Origin: Flammeovirgaceae bacterium UBA5867
GTDB lineage: Bacteria; Bacteroidota; Bacteroidia; Cytophagales; Cyclobacteriaceae
Assembly (NCBI GenBank): GCA_002432545.1
Contig: DJFR01000065.1
Coordinates: forward strand, 41,900-68,681
Direction: 5' to 3'
DNA length: 26,782 nt
Shown: positions 7,394 to 16,110 of the stretch, in pieces
Layout: the number at the start of each line of letters is the position of its first letter
Position numbering within the stretch: the stretch's first letter is position 1
The notes under the pieces: model-generated
Seen by the model: only the letters and a program-made list of their open reading frames with translations
What the model was told of the DNA's origin: nothing
The model's database searches: none
Translations under genes and position numbers: made by a program

Positions 7394-8267
7394 GACTGTT
7401 AAGGTATAAATGCAGCGCCTTCAACTCTGTATCGGTAAATTCCTTCGACATTGTCCAGGGCATTTCCTGTGGCTTTAATATTTTACCTTCGGGAGTTTTG
7501 CCCGTGCGAAGTGTCTCTATAAATTGTTCATCTGTCCACTTGCCTGCGTTGCCAGTAGAAGATATATCTGCTACAACCGGGAATCCGGGTGCAACAGGCT
7601 CACCACCTTTCATGTTTTCGCGGTGACATCCCTGGCATGAGGTCGATAAATATTTTCCATACTCGATGGAGACTTCGGCCTTCACTTCTTTTACAAGCTT
7701 TCGGTTATGGTCGATCATCTCGGCTGGAAACAGCGGAAGTTTACCCATATCGGTTAATATATAGCTTAATGGTCCGAGTGTGTTACCCTCCGGAAACTCA
7801 CGGTCAATTTTAGGAAGACTTGTGCAGTATGCGATGATCGCACCCATATCCTGTTCACTCAGAAATGTAAATTCATGCGAAGGCATAAACAATAACGGCT
7901 TTTCGTCTTTGCGTATACCATGCTTGAGCGCAAGCACCCAATCTTCTGCCTGATGACCTTGTGCTAGGCCGCCTTTACCTTTGGTAAGGTTCGGAGCAAT
8001 GAGGTGCGCGAGTGCAGCATCATCAATAAATACTTTACCACCCAGGTCGCTGCCATGACAATCCGTGCAGCCTTTTACTTTTACCAGGCGTGCGCCCAGG
8101 GCCAGCGTTGCAGAATCGTGATTGATGGTGATAGGTTGTGTAACAACGCTGTAGTGGGTGCTTCTTCTGCTTTCAACGCTGATATAGGCTTTCATAAAAA
8201 AGCCTGCAGCCAGCACAACGATGATTCCCAATACAATTCCGGTAATTTTAAGGATCTTCTTTACCAT
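7389..8267 (-). CDS. Membrane-anchored di-haem cytochrome c
   Basis: 292 residues. A single N-terminal hydrophobic segment (about 7-27) acts as an uncleaved anchor or signal. Two c-type haem sites follow: CTDCH at 67-71 and CQGCH at 211-215. Plausible axial Met ligands are Met128 in LLFMPSH and Met269 or Met273 in QEMPWTMS. Each half is a cytochrome c fold of roughly 110-130 residues, with the usual ILKPQEMPWTMSKEFTDTELKALHLYL ending pattern of monohaem domains. It transfers electrons at the periplasmic face; partners are not encoded nearby. The layout resembles di-haem subunits of alcohol or sorbitol dehydrogenase complexes, but no dehydrogenase is adjacent. The stop codon falls in a heptad array. 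Confidence 0.93.
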   Translation of the reverse strand: MVKKILKITGIVLGIIVVLAAGFFMKAYISVESRRSTHYSVVTQPITINHDSATLALGARLVKVKGCTDCHGSDLGGKVFIDDAALAHLIAPNLTKGKGGLAQGHQAEDWVLALKHGIRKDEKPLLFMPSHEFTFLSEQDMGAIIAYCTSLPKIDREFPEGNTLGPLSYILTDMGKLPLFPAEMIDHNRKLVKEVKAEVSIEYGKYLSTSCQGCHRENMKGGEPVAPGFPVVADISSTGNAGKWTDEQFIETLRTGKTPEGKILKPQEMPWTMSKEFTDTELKALHLYLNSL

Positions 8268-8594
8268 ATTTTTTTTCAGTCAGATATTTAGCAACAATAC
8301 GGACAGGCTATACCGGAAAGCCTACGCGATACGGAGTTTGATCTTCGTTAAACGGAGTATCTATACCTGGCCATCCGTACACAGGAGATTAGCCGGGTTG
8401 GGGAAATAATGGAACACTATTTAATTTTTAGGAAGTGTGGAAACGTGGTTCCATAATTGTAATTTCAGAGAAGCAGCGATGTAAGAATGTTCAGCAGATC
8501 GCTGGAGCGAGGGTAGTTACAAGTAAGTCGGCCGGCTATATTAAGCTGGAAATATATCGCACGTTTAGATAGGTGTCCACCTGGTTATTTTAGC
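8268..8594. other. Divergent intergenic region, 327 bp, no gene seen
   Basis: It separates the divergent cytochrome and hybrid-kinase genes and must carry both promoters, but I find no convincing Bacteroidota -33/-7 pair. One visible structure is an inverted repeat, ATGGAAC at 8409-8415 against GTTCCAT at 8448-8454, enclosing a second pair, ACACT at 8414-8418 against AGTGT at 8434-8438. The two pairings share two bases. With about 140 bp left before the kinase start it could be a leader structure, but both stems are short. Confidence 0.4.
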
Positions 8595-11500
8595 ATGAAA
8601 TCGAGTTGTATAATTTCTGTTCTGTTCCTTCATATACTGCTGATCAGTGCATCTGCCCAGACAGAGAAAATAAAGTTTGACCACCTTTCTGTAAAAGAAG
8701 GTCTTTCGCATGGTAATGTGTGGGAGATTCACCAGGACCATCTCGGGTTTATCTGGATCGGAACTGAAGATGGTTTGAATCGTTACGATGGCTACTCGTT
8801 TAAGATTTTCAGAAATGAACCAACAGACTCGTTAAGTATCAGCAATAACTTTATTCATTGTTTAGCAGAAGATGCGGTCGGCAATATATGGCTGGGTACG
8901 CAGGGAGGACTAAATGTATACGATCGTGCAACCAGTACCTTCAAACGTTTTACCGCCAACAGAAATATACCTAATAGTATTAGCAGTGATGATGTAATAT
9001 CTATAACCTTTGATGCGGATAGTAATTTGTGGGTAGGTACCGAATACGGTTTGAATAAATTTGACAGGCGCACCAAAACATTCCAGAACTTCTATCATGT
9101 GGCGAATGATCCACGTTCGTTACCGGGTAATTCAGTTAAAGCCGTGTTGCTCGATAGTCGCAAGCGATTATGGATTGCTACATTAGGTGGATTGAGTCTC
9201 CTGAACAGTGATGGTAAATCATTCACCAATTATTATCATGATCCCAACAATCCGTTAAGTCTCAATAGCAATAAAGTTACAGCCTTGCTGGAGGATGCCG
9301 ATCATACACTTTGGGTTGGTACGTTTGATAAGGGCCTTGATAAAATGATTTCGGAAGAAGGCCGGTTTGTTCATTATGAAAAGCGTGCCGGTGACAAAGG
9401 AAGTCTGGTAAACGGTTATGTAGTTGATCTGGCCAACGATGCGGCCGGTAATTTATGGGTAGCCTGCGATGGTGGACTGAGCAGACTGAATAAACACGAT
9501 CATACCTTCGATCATTTTGTGCCGGTGCAAGGCGATGAGACAAGTATATTAGGCTCCACCGTTACGCGTGTAATGGCTGACGTGAATGGAAGAATATGGG
9601 TTGCTACACGATTTGGTGGTGTAAATATATATGACAGGAATAAATATGAGTTTATTCACTTCAAGTATAATGTATTCGATAAGCAAAGTCTGAGCAACAA
9701 CAATGTCTCATCGTTTAAAGAAGACAAGAATGGAAATTTCTGGGTGGGCACGGATGGTGGCGGACTGAATTACTACGACCGGAAGTCTCACACCTTTACT
9801 ACACTCGACATCTTTACCAATAAAAAAATACTGGCTATTGAAAAAGACGAACGTGGCGGTTTATGGATTGGTATGTGGGACGGTGGTTTGAACTACTACG
9901 ACCCTGTAACAAAAAAAGTAAAACGTTATCGCCATGATCCTGCTAATCCAAAAACGCTTAGCGATAACAATGTATTTCATATTCTGCGTGATCGTAAAGG
10001 GGATATATGGGTTGCTACCTGGGGCAATGGAATCAGCCGGTATAATGCGGCCACCGATGACTTTACAAGATTTGTACATGATCCGCGAGACTCTGCTTCT
10101 ATCAGTAAATCGGGAATTGAATACTTATGTGAAGATTCAGATGGTAAAATATGGATTGCGCTGGAGCAACAGGGTGTTGATGTGTATGATCCGGAAACGA
10201 ATATATTTACTCATTACCGAACCAGCACCAAACCGGGAAGTATATCGAACAGCAATGTGCCCTGTATATTTGAAGATTCCCGAAAAAGACTTTGGGTAGG
10301 TACACATGGAGGCGGATTGAATTTATTTGATCGAAAATCAAAAACGTTTAAAGCCTTTCGCAAAAAAGATGGATTACCAAACGATGCGATCATTGGTATA
10401 TTGGAAGATTCGCATCATCGTTTGTGGCTAAGCACTAACAAAGGACTGAGTTGTTTTGATCCGGATAATCACACGGTAAAGAATTACGGAGAAAAAGACG
10501 GCTTGCAAAGCGATCAGTTCAATCGCTGGGCTTTTGCAGAATTGTCTACCGGTGAATTTTTGTTTGGCGGCCCCAACGGTTTTAATTTATTTCACCCGGA
10601 TAGTATAAAAGACAATGCGTACAAGCCTCCTGTTTTTATTACTGACTTTAAACTTTTTAACAGACCGGTAAGTATAGGAGCGGACGAAGTCTTAAAGAAG
10701 AACATTATTCTTGCGCATGAGATCCATCTTACCTATCAGCAGAACATGGTGTCGTTCGAGTTCTCTGCTTTAAACTACCAGCAACCGGAAAAGAATCAAT
10801 ATGCCTATAGACTGGAAGGGTTCGACAAAGAATGGCTATATATAGGAACGAAGCGCACGGCCATGTATACTAACCTGAACCCGGGCGAATATATACTTCG
10901 CGTGAAAGCTTCCAACAACGATGGTATATGGAACGAAAAAGGAACGTCTCTTAAAATTATAGTTACACCTCCGTACTGGAGCACGTGGTGGTTCAGAACG
11001 TTAGTCGTGCTGGGTATAACCGCGATCATCTTTACATTTATCAGAGTTCGCATCAATGTGATCAAGCGCCAGAAAGTACACCTCGAAGAAGAAGTGCAGA
11101 AGCAGACTGCAAAAGTCGTAAAACAAAAGGAAGCCCTGGAGTTGCAGGCGAGCAACCTGCAGGAGCTCAATGAAAAATTACAAACCCAGACGGATATATT
11201 GGAGTCAATTAACTCCGAACTCAACTATCAGAAAGAAGATAATATAGCGAAGCGCCACGAAGCCGAGAAGGCAACCGAAGAAGCAGAACGTGCACGCAAA
11301 GAAGCCGAACGTGCCAACCAGGCCAAGAGTATATTTCTGGCAACCATGAGTCATGAGATCCGAACTCCGATGAACGGTGTGCTCGGTATGGCATCGTTGC
11401 TGGCCGAAACACAACTTACAGCCGAGCAGCAGGAGTATACCGAAACGATTCGTACCAGTGGTGATGCGCTGCTTACGGTTATAAATGATATACTTGACTT

Positions 11501-12869
11501 CTCGAAAATTGAATCCGGTAATCTTGAACTCGATCACCATAGTTTTGATTTGAGACAATGCGTTGAGGAGGTGATGGATGTTTTTTCTACCCGTGCCTCG
11601 CAGAAAGGTTTAGATCTTGTTTACCAGATTGATTACCAGGTGCCGGCACAGATTATAGGCGACAGCCACAGGCTGCGACAAGTGCTGATCAACCTTGTGA
11701 ACAACGCGATGAAGTTCACGAGCAAAGGCGAAGTGTTTCTGAGTATAGATCTGTTGGCGATGGACGATGATCAGTTGGAACTTGCGTTTCATGTACGCGA
11801 CACCGGTATAGGTATACCTGCTGATAAGATATCGCGTTTGTTCAAGGCATTCTCCCAGGTGGATTCTTCAACTACCCGAAGGTATGGCGGCACGGGTTTA
11901 GGACTCATCATCAGCCAGCGTTTAGTGGAATTGATGGGTGGTGCAATTACTGTGGAAAGTGAACCCGAGGTTGGCACTACCTTTAGCTTTACTGTAAAAT
12001 GCAGTGTGAGCCAGGAATCCATTCGACAGTATGTGCATTGCAATACCGTTGGTAACGAAGGTAAAAAAGTGTTGATCGTTGATGATAATGCCACCAACCT
12101 GATTATACTCAAAACACAACTCGAACAATGGAACCTCACGCCTACATTGGCGATCTCGGGGTTTCAGGCACTCGAAATACTTTCAGCACATGCCGGTAAA
12201 TTTGATCTGGTAATTACCGATATGCAGATGCCTGACATGGACGGCACTCAATTTTCGCAACGTATAAAAGTAAAGCAACCGCGATTGCCTATTATACTCC
12301 TGAGTTCGGTGGGCGATGAGACTAAAAAGAAATATCCTGATCTGTTTAACGCTGTGCTCAACAAACCGGTAAAGCAACAACAGTTGTGCAGAGTTATACA
12401 GTCTGCGTTGCGACCGGAAGGAACGCTGGTAACCGTAGAAACACAGAAACCGAAGCATACATTATCCGAAGAGTTTGCTGAAAAATATCCGCTGCGGATT
12501 TTGATAGCCGAAGATAACCCGGTGAATCAGAAACTTGCTGTGCGTGTACTCAGTAAGTTAGGGTATAAACAAATCGATATAGCGGTAAACGGAGTGGAGG
12601 CACTTGAAAAATTTGCGGCTCAGTTTTATGATGTTATACTCATGGATGTACAGATGCCGGAGATGGATGGTTTGGAGGCAACACGAAACCTCCGTGCGAT
12701 AACAGGCGAGAGACCTGCTATAATTGCTATGACTGCCAACGCCATGCAAGGTGATCGTGAAGAGTGTATGCGTGCCGGCATGGATGACTATATTAGTAAA
12801 CCTGTAAAGCTGGAGATACTTGTATCGGTTCTGGAAAAGTGGGCTTTGAAGGCAAGCCAGGAGAAATAA
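8595..12869 (+). CDS. Hybrid two-component sensor histidine kinase, propeller sensor, two receiver domains
   Basis: 1424 residues. A signal peptide (1-21) is followed by about 14 propeller repeats with WIGT/WVGT plus GLNxYD signatures (to about 660), enough for two seven-bladed beta-propellers, then a Y_Y_Y-type Ig-like domain (about 690-785) and one transmembrane helix (about 795-820). In the cytoplasm a long coiled coil leads to the HisKA box SHEIRTP with phospho-acceptor His920, then the HATPase motifs: N-box LINLVNNAMKF, DTGIGIP and GGTGLGL. Two receivers follow, with acceptors Asp1209 (VITDMQMPDMDG) and Asp1351 (LMDVQMPEMDG). No AraC-type HTH follows, so unlike the classical Bacteroides HTCS proteins it must pass the phosphate on or act through other proteins. 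It senses a periplasmic ligand, in HTCS relatives often a glycan fragment; here unknown. No response regulator gene is adjacent. Confidence 0.96.
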   Translation: MKSSCIISVLFLHILLISASAQTEKIKFDHLSVKEGLSHGNVWEIHQDHLGFIWIGTEDGLNRYDGYSFKIFRNEPTDSLSISNNFIHCLAEDAVGNIWLGTQGGLNVYDRATSTFKRFTANRNIPNSISSDDVISITFDADSNLWVGTEYGLNKFDRRTKTFQNFYHVANDPRSLPGNSVKAVLLDSRKRLWIATLGGLSLLNSDGKSFTNYYHDPNNPLSLNSNKVTALLEDADHTLWVGTFDKGLDKMISEEGRFVHYEKRAGDKGSLVNGYVVDLANDAAGNLWVACDGGLSRLNKHDHTFDHFVPVQGDETSILGSTVTRVMADVNGRIWVATRFGGVNIYDRNKYEFIHFKYNVFDKQSLSNNNVSSFKEDKNGNFWVGTDGGGLNYYDRKSHTFTTLDIFTNKKILAIEKDERGGLWIGMWDGGLNYYDPVTKKVKRYRHDPANPKTLSDNNVFHILRDRKGDIWVATWGNGISRYNAATDDFTRFVHDPRDSASISKSGIEYLCEDSDGKIWIALEQQGVDVYDPETNIFTHYRTSTKPGSISNSNVPCIFEDSRKRLWVGTHGGGLNLFDRKSKTFKAFRKKDGLPNDAIIGILEDSHHRLWLSTNKGLSCFDPDNHTVKNYGEKDGLQSDQFNRWAFAELSTGEFLFGGPNGFNLFHPDSIKDNAYKPPVFITDFKLFNRPVSIGADEVLKKNIILAHEIHLTYQQNMVSFEFSALNYQQPEKNQYAYRLEGFDKEWLYIGTKRTAMYTNLNPGEYILRVKASNNDGIWNEKGTSLKIIVTPPYWSTWWFRTLVVLGITAIIFTFIRVRINVIKRQKVHLEEEVQKQTAKVVKQKEALELQASNLQELNEKLQTQTDILESINSELNYQKEDNIAKRHEAEKATEEAERARKEAERANQAKSIFLATMSHEIRTPMNGVLGMASLLAETQLTAEQQEYTETIRTSGDALLTVINDILDFSKIESGNLELDHHSFDLRQCVEEVMDVFSTRASQKGLDLVYQIDYQVPAQIIGDSHRLRQVLINLVNNAMKFTSKGEVFLSIDLLAMDDDQLELAFHVRDTGIGIPADKISRLFKAFSQVDSSTTRRYGGTGLGLIISQRLVELMGGAITVESEPEVGTTFSFTVKCSVSQESIRQYVHCNTVGNEGKKVLIVDDNATNLIILKTQLEQWNLTPTLAISGFQALEILSAHAGKFDLVITDMQMPDMDGTQFSQRIKVKQPRLPIILLSSVGDETKKKYPDLFNAVLNKPVKQQQLCRVIQSALRPEGTLVTVETQKPKHTLSEEFAEKYPLRILIAEDNPVNQKLAVRVLSKLGYKQIDIAVNGVEALEKFAAQFYDVILMDVQMPEMDGLEATRNLRAITGERPAIIAMTANAMQGDREECMRAGMDDYISKPVKLEILVSVLEKWALKASQEK

Positions 12870-12893
12870 CTTCGGGTTATGACCTGCCAGTTG

Positions 12894-13574
12894 CTAGAGT
12901 TTAAATTTGCATAGTTGCTCTACGCGTTCGGTTCGGTGGTACCAGTCGTTGTGTACAAGTTCAAGTGTATTGGTCTGTAATGTGCCGAATTCATGATCAT
13001 GATATACCTCCAATATTTTTAGAAACTCGTTCATTTTGGTGAGCGGCTTTCGAAAGCGCACGATAGTGGAATGAGCGGTTTGAATAGCATATCGTTTATC
13101 TATACTTTGCTCCAGTTCGGAATTTTTGAAATGGGTGCGCAGGGAATTTCGTATCGTATTCAAGGTGTCGTCTTCCGGATATCCGCGGATCATGATACAC
13201 GAGGGTGATGCCGTAATACCGTTAAAGCGAATGGTTATATTCCTTGCCACCGGTATACTTTGTTCTATAACGCTGATATAGTCGGGAATGGAAATACGTT
13301 GAAGACCAAACCCGTTATAGCAGGAGATGATGGACATAACGGTTACGTGTATATCAGATTCTCTATAGTAGTATTGCTCAGGTTCAATCTGCCGTAATTG
13401 TTCAAGGAAATTGTTAATACTTTTAATGAGTGTAGTATCGGGGCGTATGCGTAATGTTATACCATATCGGTTGTCGTCAGCGGAATCGGTGAGACTATCC
13501 GTCTGAATGCCTCCTGCTTTTATTTTAGCGATCGATTCATGATAGAGCGTTTCGTAATGCTCCTGTAGATTCAT
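12894..13574 (-). CDS. 2H phosphoesterase superfamily protein
   Basis: 226 residues, cytoplasmic. The two HxT/S motifs that define the 2H superfamily are present: DIHVTVMS with His76 and Thr78, and AHSTIVRF with His168 and Thr170, about 92 residues apart as expected for the bilobal fold. Family members act on 2',5' or cyclic phosphodiester bonds in RNA or nucleotides (LigT, CPDase and related). The N-terminal 35 residues form an extra helix. It lies 78 bp downstream of the VanW gene on the same strand, so it may belong to the same transcript as the VanW and class II phosphodiesterase genes. The real substrate is unknown. Confidence 0.82.
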   Translation of the reverse strand: MNLQEHYETLYHESIAKIKAGGIQTDSLTDSADDNRYGITLRIRPDTTLIKSINNFLEQLRQIEPEQYYYRESDIHVTVMSIISCYNGFGLQRISIPDYISVIEQSIPVARNITIRFNGITASPSCIMIRGYPEDDTLNTIRNSLRTHFKNSELEQSIDKRYAIQTAHSTIVRFRKPLTKMNEFLKILEVYHDHEFGTLQTNTLELVHNDWYHRTERVEQLCKFKL

Positions 13575-13652
13575 ATTTTAATTTTTACGTATGACTACAA
13601 ACGGAGAAAATACCATTCCGTATTAAAATTGACTATAAATTATTTCAATAGT

Positions 13653-14492
13653 TCAGTTGTGATTCTGTTGAGATGACGTTGTATTATACTCATCCGGTGT
13701 ATACGTAACGCGTGCGAAATTTTTTGTTACAAGTTCGGTGTCGATCACACGGCCACTTTCAAACTTTAAAATCTTCTCCCGCCAGATTTCATTTTTACGG
13801 TAGAACTGTCCATCGATTTTAAGAAAAGCATGATTCTTTTCAAAAACGTGATACGCATAGTCAAGTTCCGTATCCATGCGCAGTTCTCCTTCCAGGCATT
13901 TATCCGAGAGCCATAAATTTACCTGGAAAGTATATTTCGTGTTGTTGGTAAACTGGTAATCACGATAGTTATAGAAAACCGTAGCACCACTGCCGAAAGG
14001 AAGCACGCGGCCATCATCCGGAAACGGATCGAATGAATGATGATAACGCTCGGTCACGGTTAACGGGCTGTGCATAACGAGCCAGTGTATCAAATTCGAG
14101 ATCTGGCATATACCACCACCAATTCCCGGACGCGCCTCTCCAAATGACAATTCCATACCGTGCAGGTAGCCTTTCCGTTGTGTGGGCTGACCTACGAGTT
14201 TGCAAAATGAAAATGTTTCTCCCGGTCGTATTACAATGCCGTTGATCTGTCGCAGTGCTATGGCAAGGTTGGTAACTTTGTTGATCTGCAGCTGCATGTC
14301 ACTTTCACCAAGTTTTTTCAACAGCACCGACTGGTGTTTCTTAACGCGATACGGGAGCTTGTCAAATATTCTTTTAGACGCATAGCGTTTTTTATCGGTA
14401 TACCAATCTATATACCGTCTTACTCTGCGCGCCCATACAGCGAGAAAATATAGCGCAGGGTGCCGTTGACTTAATAGTGTGCGTGTTTTCAA
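13653..14492 (-). CDS. VanW family protein
   Basis: 279 residues. The start is TTG at 14490-14492, overlapping the TGA stop of the upstream gene as TTGA; this 4-bp overlap and the typical opening LLSQRHPALYFLAVWARRVRRY support it. The VanW core spans about 70-230 and shows INGIVIRPGETFSF, GEARPGIGGGICQISNLI and ERYHHSFDPFPDDGRVLPFG, ending with YRDYQFTNNT. VanW is an accessory gene of some vancomycin-resistance clusters with no known activity; the domain is widespread and is not evidence of resistance here. There are no van ligase genes nearby. Translation is probably coupled to the phosphodiesterase gene upstream. Confidence 0.92.
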   Translation of the reverse strand: MKTRTLLSQRHPALYFLAVWARRVRRYIDWYTDKKRYASKRIFDKLPYRVKKHQSVLLKKLGESDMQLQINKVTNLAIALRQINGIVIRPGETFSFCKLVGQPTQRKGYLHGMELSFGEARPGIGGGICQISNLIHWLVMHSPLTVTERYHHSFDPFPDDGRVLPFGSGATVFYNYRDYQFTNNTKYTFQVNLWLSDKCLEGELRMDTELDYAYHVFEKNHAFLKIDGQFYRKNEIWREKILKFESGRVIDTELVTKNFARVTYTPDEYNTTSSQQNHN

Positions 14493-15436
14493 AACTCAAG
14501 CATTACGCCCTGCTCCGGGTAAACCAGTTTTACTTGTAATGTATTTAATTCCTGTAATTGCTTTTTAATCTTTACTTCGTTATCGCCCGATGGTTTTATA
14601 TGCGTGATGACAACGGGTAATCCTTTTAAAGCATGGCCGCTATAGGTATCAAGTACCGCTAGTTCGTTCATGAGCAGGCGGGGAGTGAGGTGACCAAATA
14701 AAGATTTATCGGGTTGCTCATTAGGGAATGATACTTCGATAAAGATAGCCCGCAATTGTTTTGTCTGGATGAGTGGCCCGACCTGTTGCCAGAGTTGTCT
14801 CAGTTTTTGACTATGCTCAATAGTATCAGCACCGGTGTCACCGAGATATAGTATATAGTTTTTGTTGTCGCGTAACAGGAAAGCCGTACTCTGCCCCGGT
14901 GCAGCGTGACTCAGGTCAAACGCCTTTACCTGCATAGAAGTTTGATCCAGCGGAATTTCATTTTCAGTTGAAAGCGGAGTATAGCGATACTTGTTCAACG
15001 TGGGCTTCTCGCCTTCGTTGCCGAAGTTTGCCCAGCTCTTCCAGCTAAAGTATTTTTCTTTCAATACATCCAGGCAAAAAGGAAGTCCATATATAGGTTT
15101 GGGTGAATCTTCCGGTGACGTAATGACCATACCCGCCAGGTGATCGAGATGCGGGTGAGAGATCAGGTATCCTTTAATTAAATTTTTCTGTGTGTCCGTT
15201 GCTGTTCCTTTTAGCGTTCCGCGCTCAATTGCTTTTTGTAACCCCGCGTGTATAGTGCCTGCATCCAGGCAAACGTAGTTGCTGGTGCCTTTTACTGCTA
15301 CGAGGTATGCGGATAGATTGCTTTCATCGCTGCCGCCTTTCACGCCCAGGGGAATTACCTGGAAAGCGGTTTGAGATAATACTATACCGGTATAACAAAC
15401 AAGAATCGCGGTGAGAAGATATATACGCTGTATCAT
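14489..15436 (-). CDS. Secreted class II 3',5'-cyclic-nucleotide phosphodiesterase (metallo-beta-lactamase fold)
   Basis: 315 residues with a signal peptide (1-21, VLSQTAF). The metal-binding motif HPHLDH at residues 94-99 is the PDEase_II signature, and NLSAYLV, YILYLGDTGADT and IFIEVSFPNE, plus the GHL motif and VVITHIKPS, supply further ligands of the metallo-beta-lactamase fold. These enzymes hydrolyse cAMP or cGMP; a periplasmic form such as Vibrio CpdP degrades external cyclic nucleotides. The gene is followed without gap by the VanW gene. Its start codon sits at the edge of a perfect 13-bp hairpin (15423-15456), which suggests translational or operator control. The assignment rests on the motif pattern; a related lactonase activity cannot be excluded. 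Confidence 0.88.
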   Translation of the reverse strand: MIQRIYLLTAILVCYTGIVLSQTAFQVIPLGVKGGSDESNLSAYLVAVKGTSNYVCLDAGTIHAGLQKAIERGTLKGTATDTQKNLIKGYLISHPHLDHLAGMVITSPEDSPKPIYGLPFCLDVLKEKYFSWKSWANFGNEGEKPTLNKYRYTPLSTENEIPLDQTSMQVKAFDLSHAAPGQSTAFLLRDNKNYILYLGDTGADTIEHSQKLRQLWQQVGPLIQTKQLRAIFIEVSFPNEQPDKSLFGHLTPRLLMNELAVLDTYSGHALKGLPVVITHIKPSGDNEVKIKKQLQELNTLQVKLVYPEQGVMLEF

Positions 15437-15456
15437 GTTACAATGATACAGCGTAT
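15423..15456 (-). promoter_or_regulatory. Perfect 13-bp hairpin covering the start codon of the phosphodiesterase gene
   Basis: ATACGCTGTATCA (15423-15435) is exactly complementary in reverse to TGATACAGCGTAT (15444-15456), with an 8-nt loop. On the minus-strand mRNA the 5' arm is untranslated leader and the 3' arm is codons 1 to 5, with the ATG starting at the loop edge (15434-15436). In RNA this would bury the initiation region. As DNA it could be an operator for a dimeric regulator. No U-run follows, so it is not a standard terminator of the upstream GyrI-like gene. Confidence 0.7.
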
Positions 15457-15487
15457 TGTTGAGAAGTACACGGGATGTACGATCAGA

Positions 15488-16000
15488 TCATTGGACTTTT
15501 CGTATCGGCACCCACACTTCTTCTTCGGAGTCCGGATCATTGTTCTTATACTTCTCACCCAGCAGTTCAAAATGTTCACGATTATCTACTTCGTATCCTG
15601 ACTGCGGTATCCAATACCCGAATATAAACCGAAAGGTTTTGAGGAAAGCGCCTGGCGTACCTTTGTGAATGAATACAGCATACAGACCACCCTTCAACGT
15701 ATAGCTTTTCATACCTTCCGGTATATCTGTAAATTCAGTGACTTCTGTCGCTGCCCACTTTTCAAAAACAGTATCGGGACTGAAGTTTCTGAAATCGAGA
15801 GACGGATCGTATACCTGCATACTATATAAGTCTGTAGAGATCGTGTTTTTGACTTCCTTTCGTCTGGGCATAAAACTTCCCCACAGTTCTGCAGTACGGT
15901 TGTTGGTGAGCGTCATGGAAAGTTTTTTGCCGATCAATTTCTTTTCCGGCAGGAGTTCAATACGGGGTTCAGCTCCTTGTGGTTGTGTGTATGACTGCAT
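15488..16000 (-). CDS. GyrI-like / AraC effector-binding domain protein
   Basis: 170 residues, no signal peptide. The sequence IELLPEKKLIGKKLSMTL at the start, the WGSFMPRRKEV helix, the middle DIPEGMKSYTLKGGLYAVF and the C-terminal EHFELLGEKYKNNDPDSEEEVWVPIR form the SRPBCC-independent GyrI-like (AraC_E_bind) fold used for binding small molecules by BmrR-type regulators and by SbmC/GyrI. Here it stands alone with no DNA-binding domain. It is 51 bp upstream of the phosphodiesterase gene on the same strand, so it may be the first gene of that transcript. The ligand is unknown. Confidence 0.85.
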   Translation of the reverse strand: MQSYTQPQGAEPRIELLPEKKLIGKKLSMTLTNNRTAELWGSFMPRRKEVKNTISTDLYSMQVYDPSLDFRNFSPDTVFEKWAATEVTEFTDIPEGMKSYTLKGGLYAVFIHKGTPGAFLKTFRFIFGYWIPQSGYEVDNREHFELLGEKYKNNDPDSEEEVWVPIRKVQ

Positions 16001-16036
16001 TTTGTGTAGTGAATATATAGTGCAATATAAAGAACT

Positions 16037-16060
16037 GGCGCGAGTCTTGCGACTTGTGCC
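16037..16060. repeat. REP-like hairpin, related to the one at 20309
   Basis: GGCGCGAGTC and GACTTGTGCC pair over 10 bp around the loop TTGC; the two non-Watson-Crick positions are both G-U compatible in RNA. The arms resemble those at 20309-20339 (CTGGCGCAAGT with ACTTGCGCC), so both look like copies of one dispersed palindromic family. It lies in the 110-bp gap between the CPBP and GyrI-like genes. Confidence 0.55.
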
Positions 16061-16110
16061 CCAATTGTAACCCGTCTCCCGACTGGTATATAGTATATGT
16101 GCCTGTAGTA

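Noticed and set aside
12877..12897. Possible three-unit heptad array (TTATGAC, CTGCCAG, TTGCTAG) between the hybrid kinase and 2H genes
   Set aside because: Only three units, very drifted, and the gap is just 24 bp. It fits the placement rule but is too weak to call.
13653..14492. VanW as a sign of vancomycin resistance
   Set aside because: VanW domains are widespread without resistance; no VanA/B ligase, VanH or VanX gene is present.
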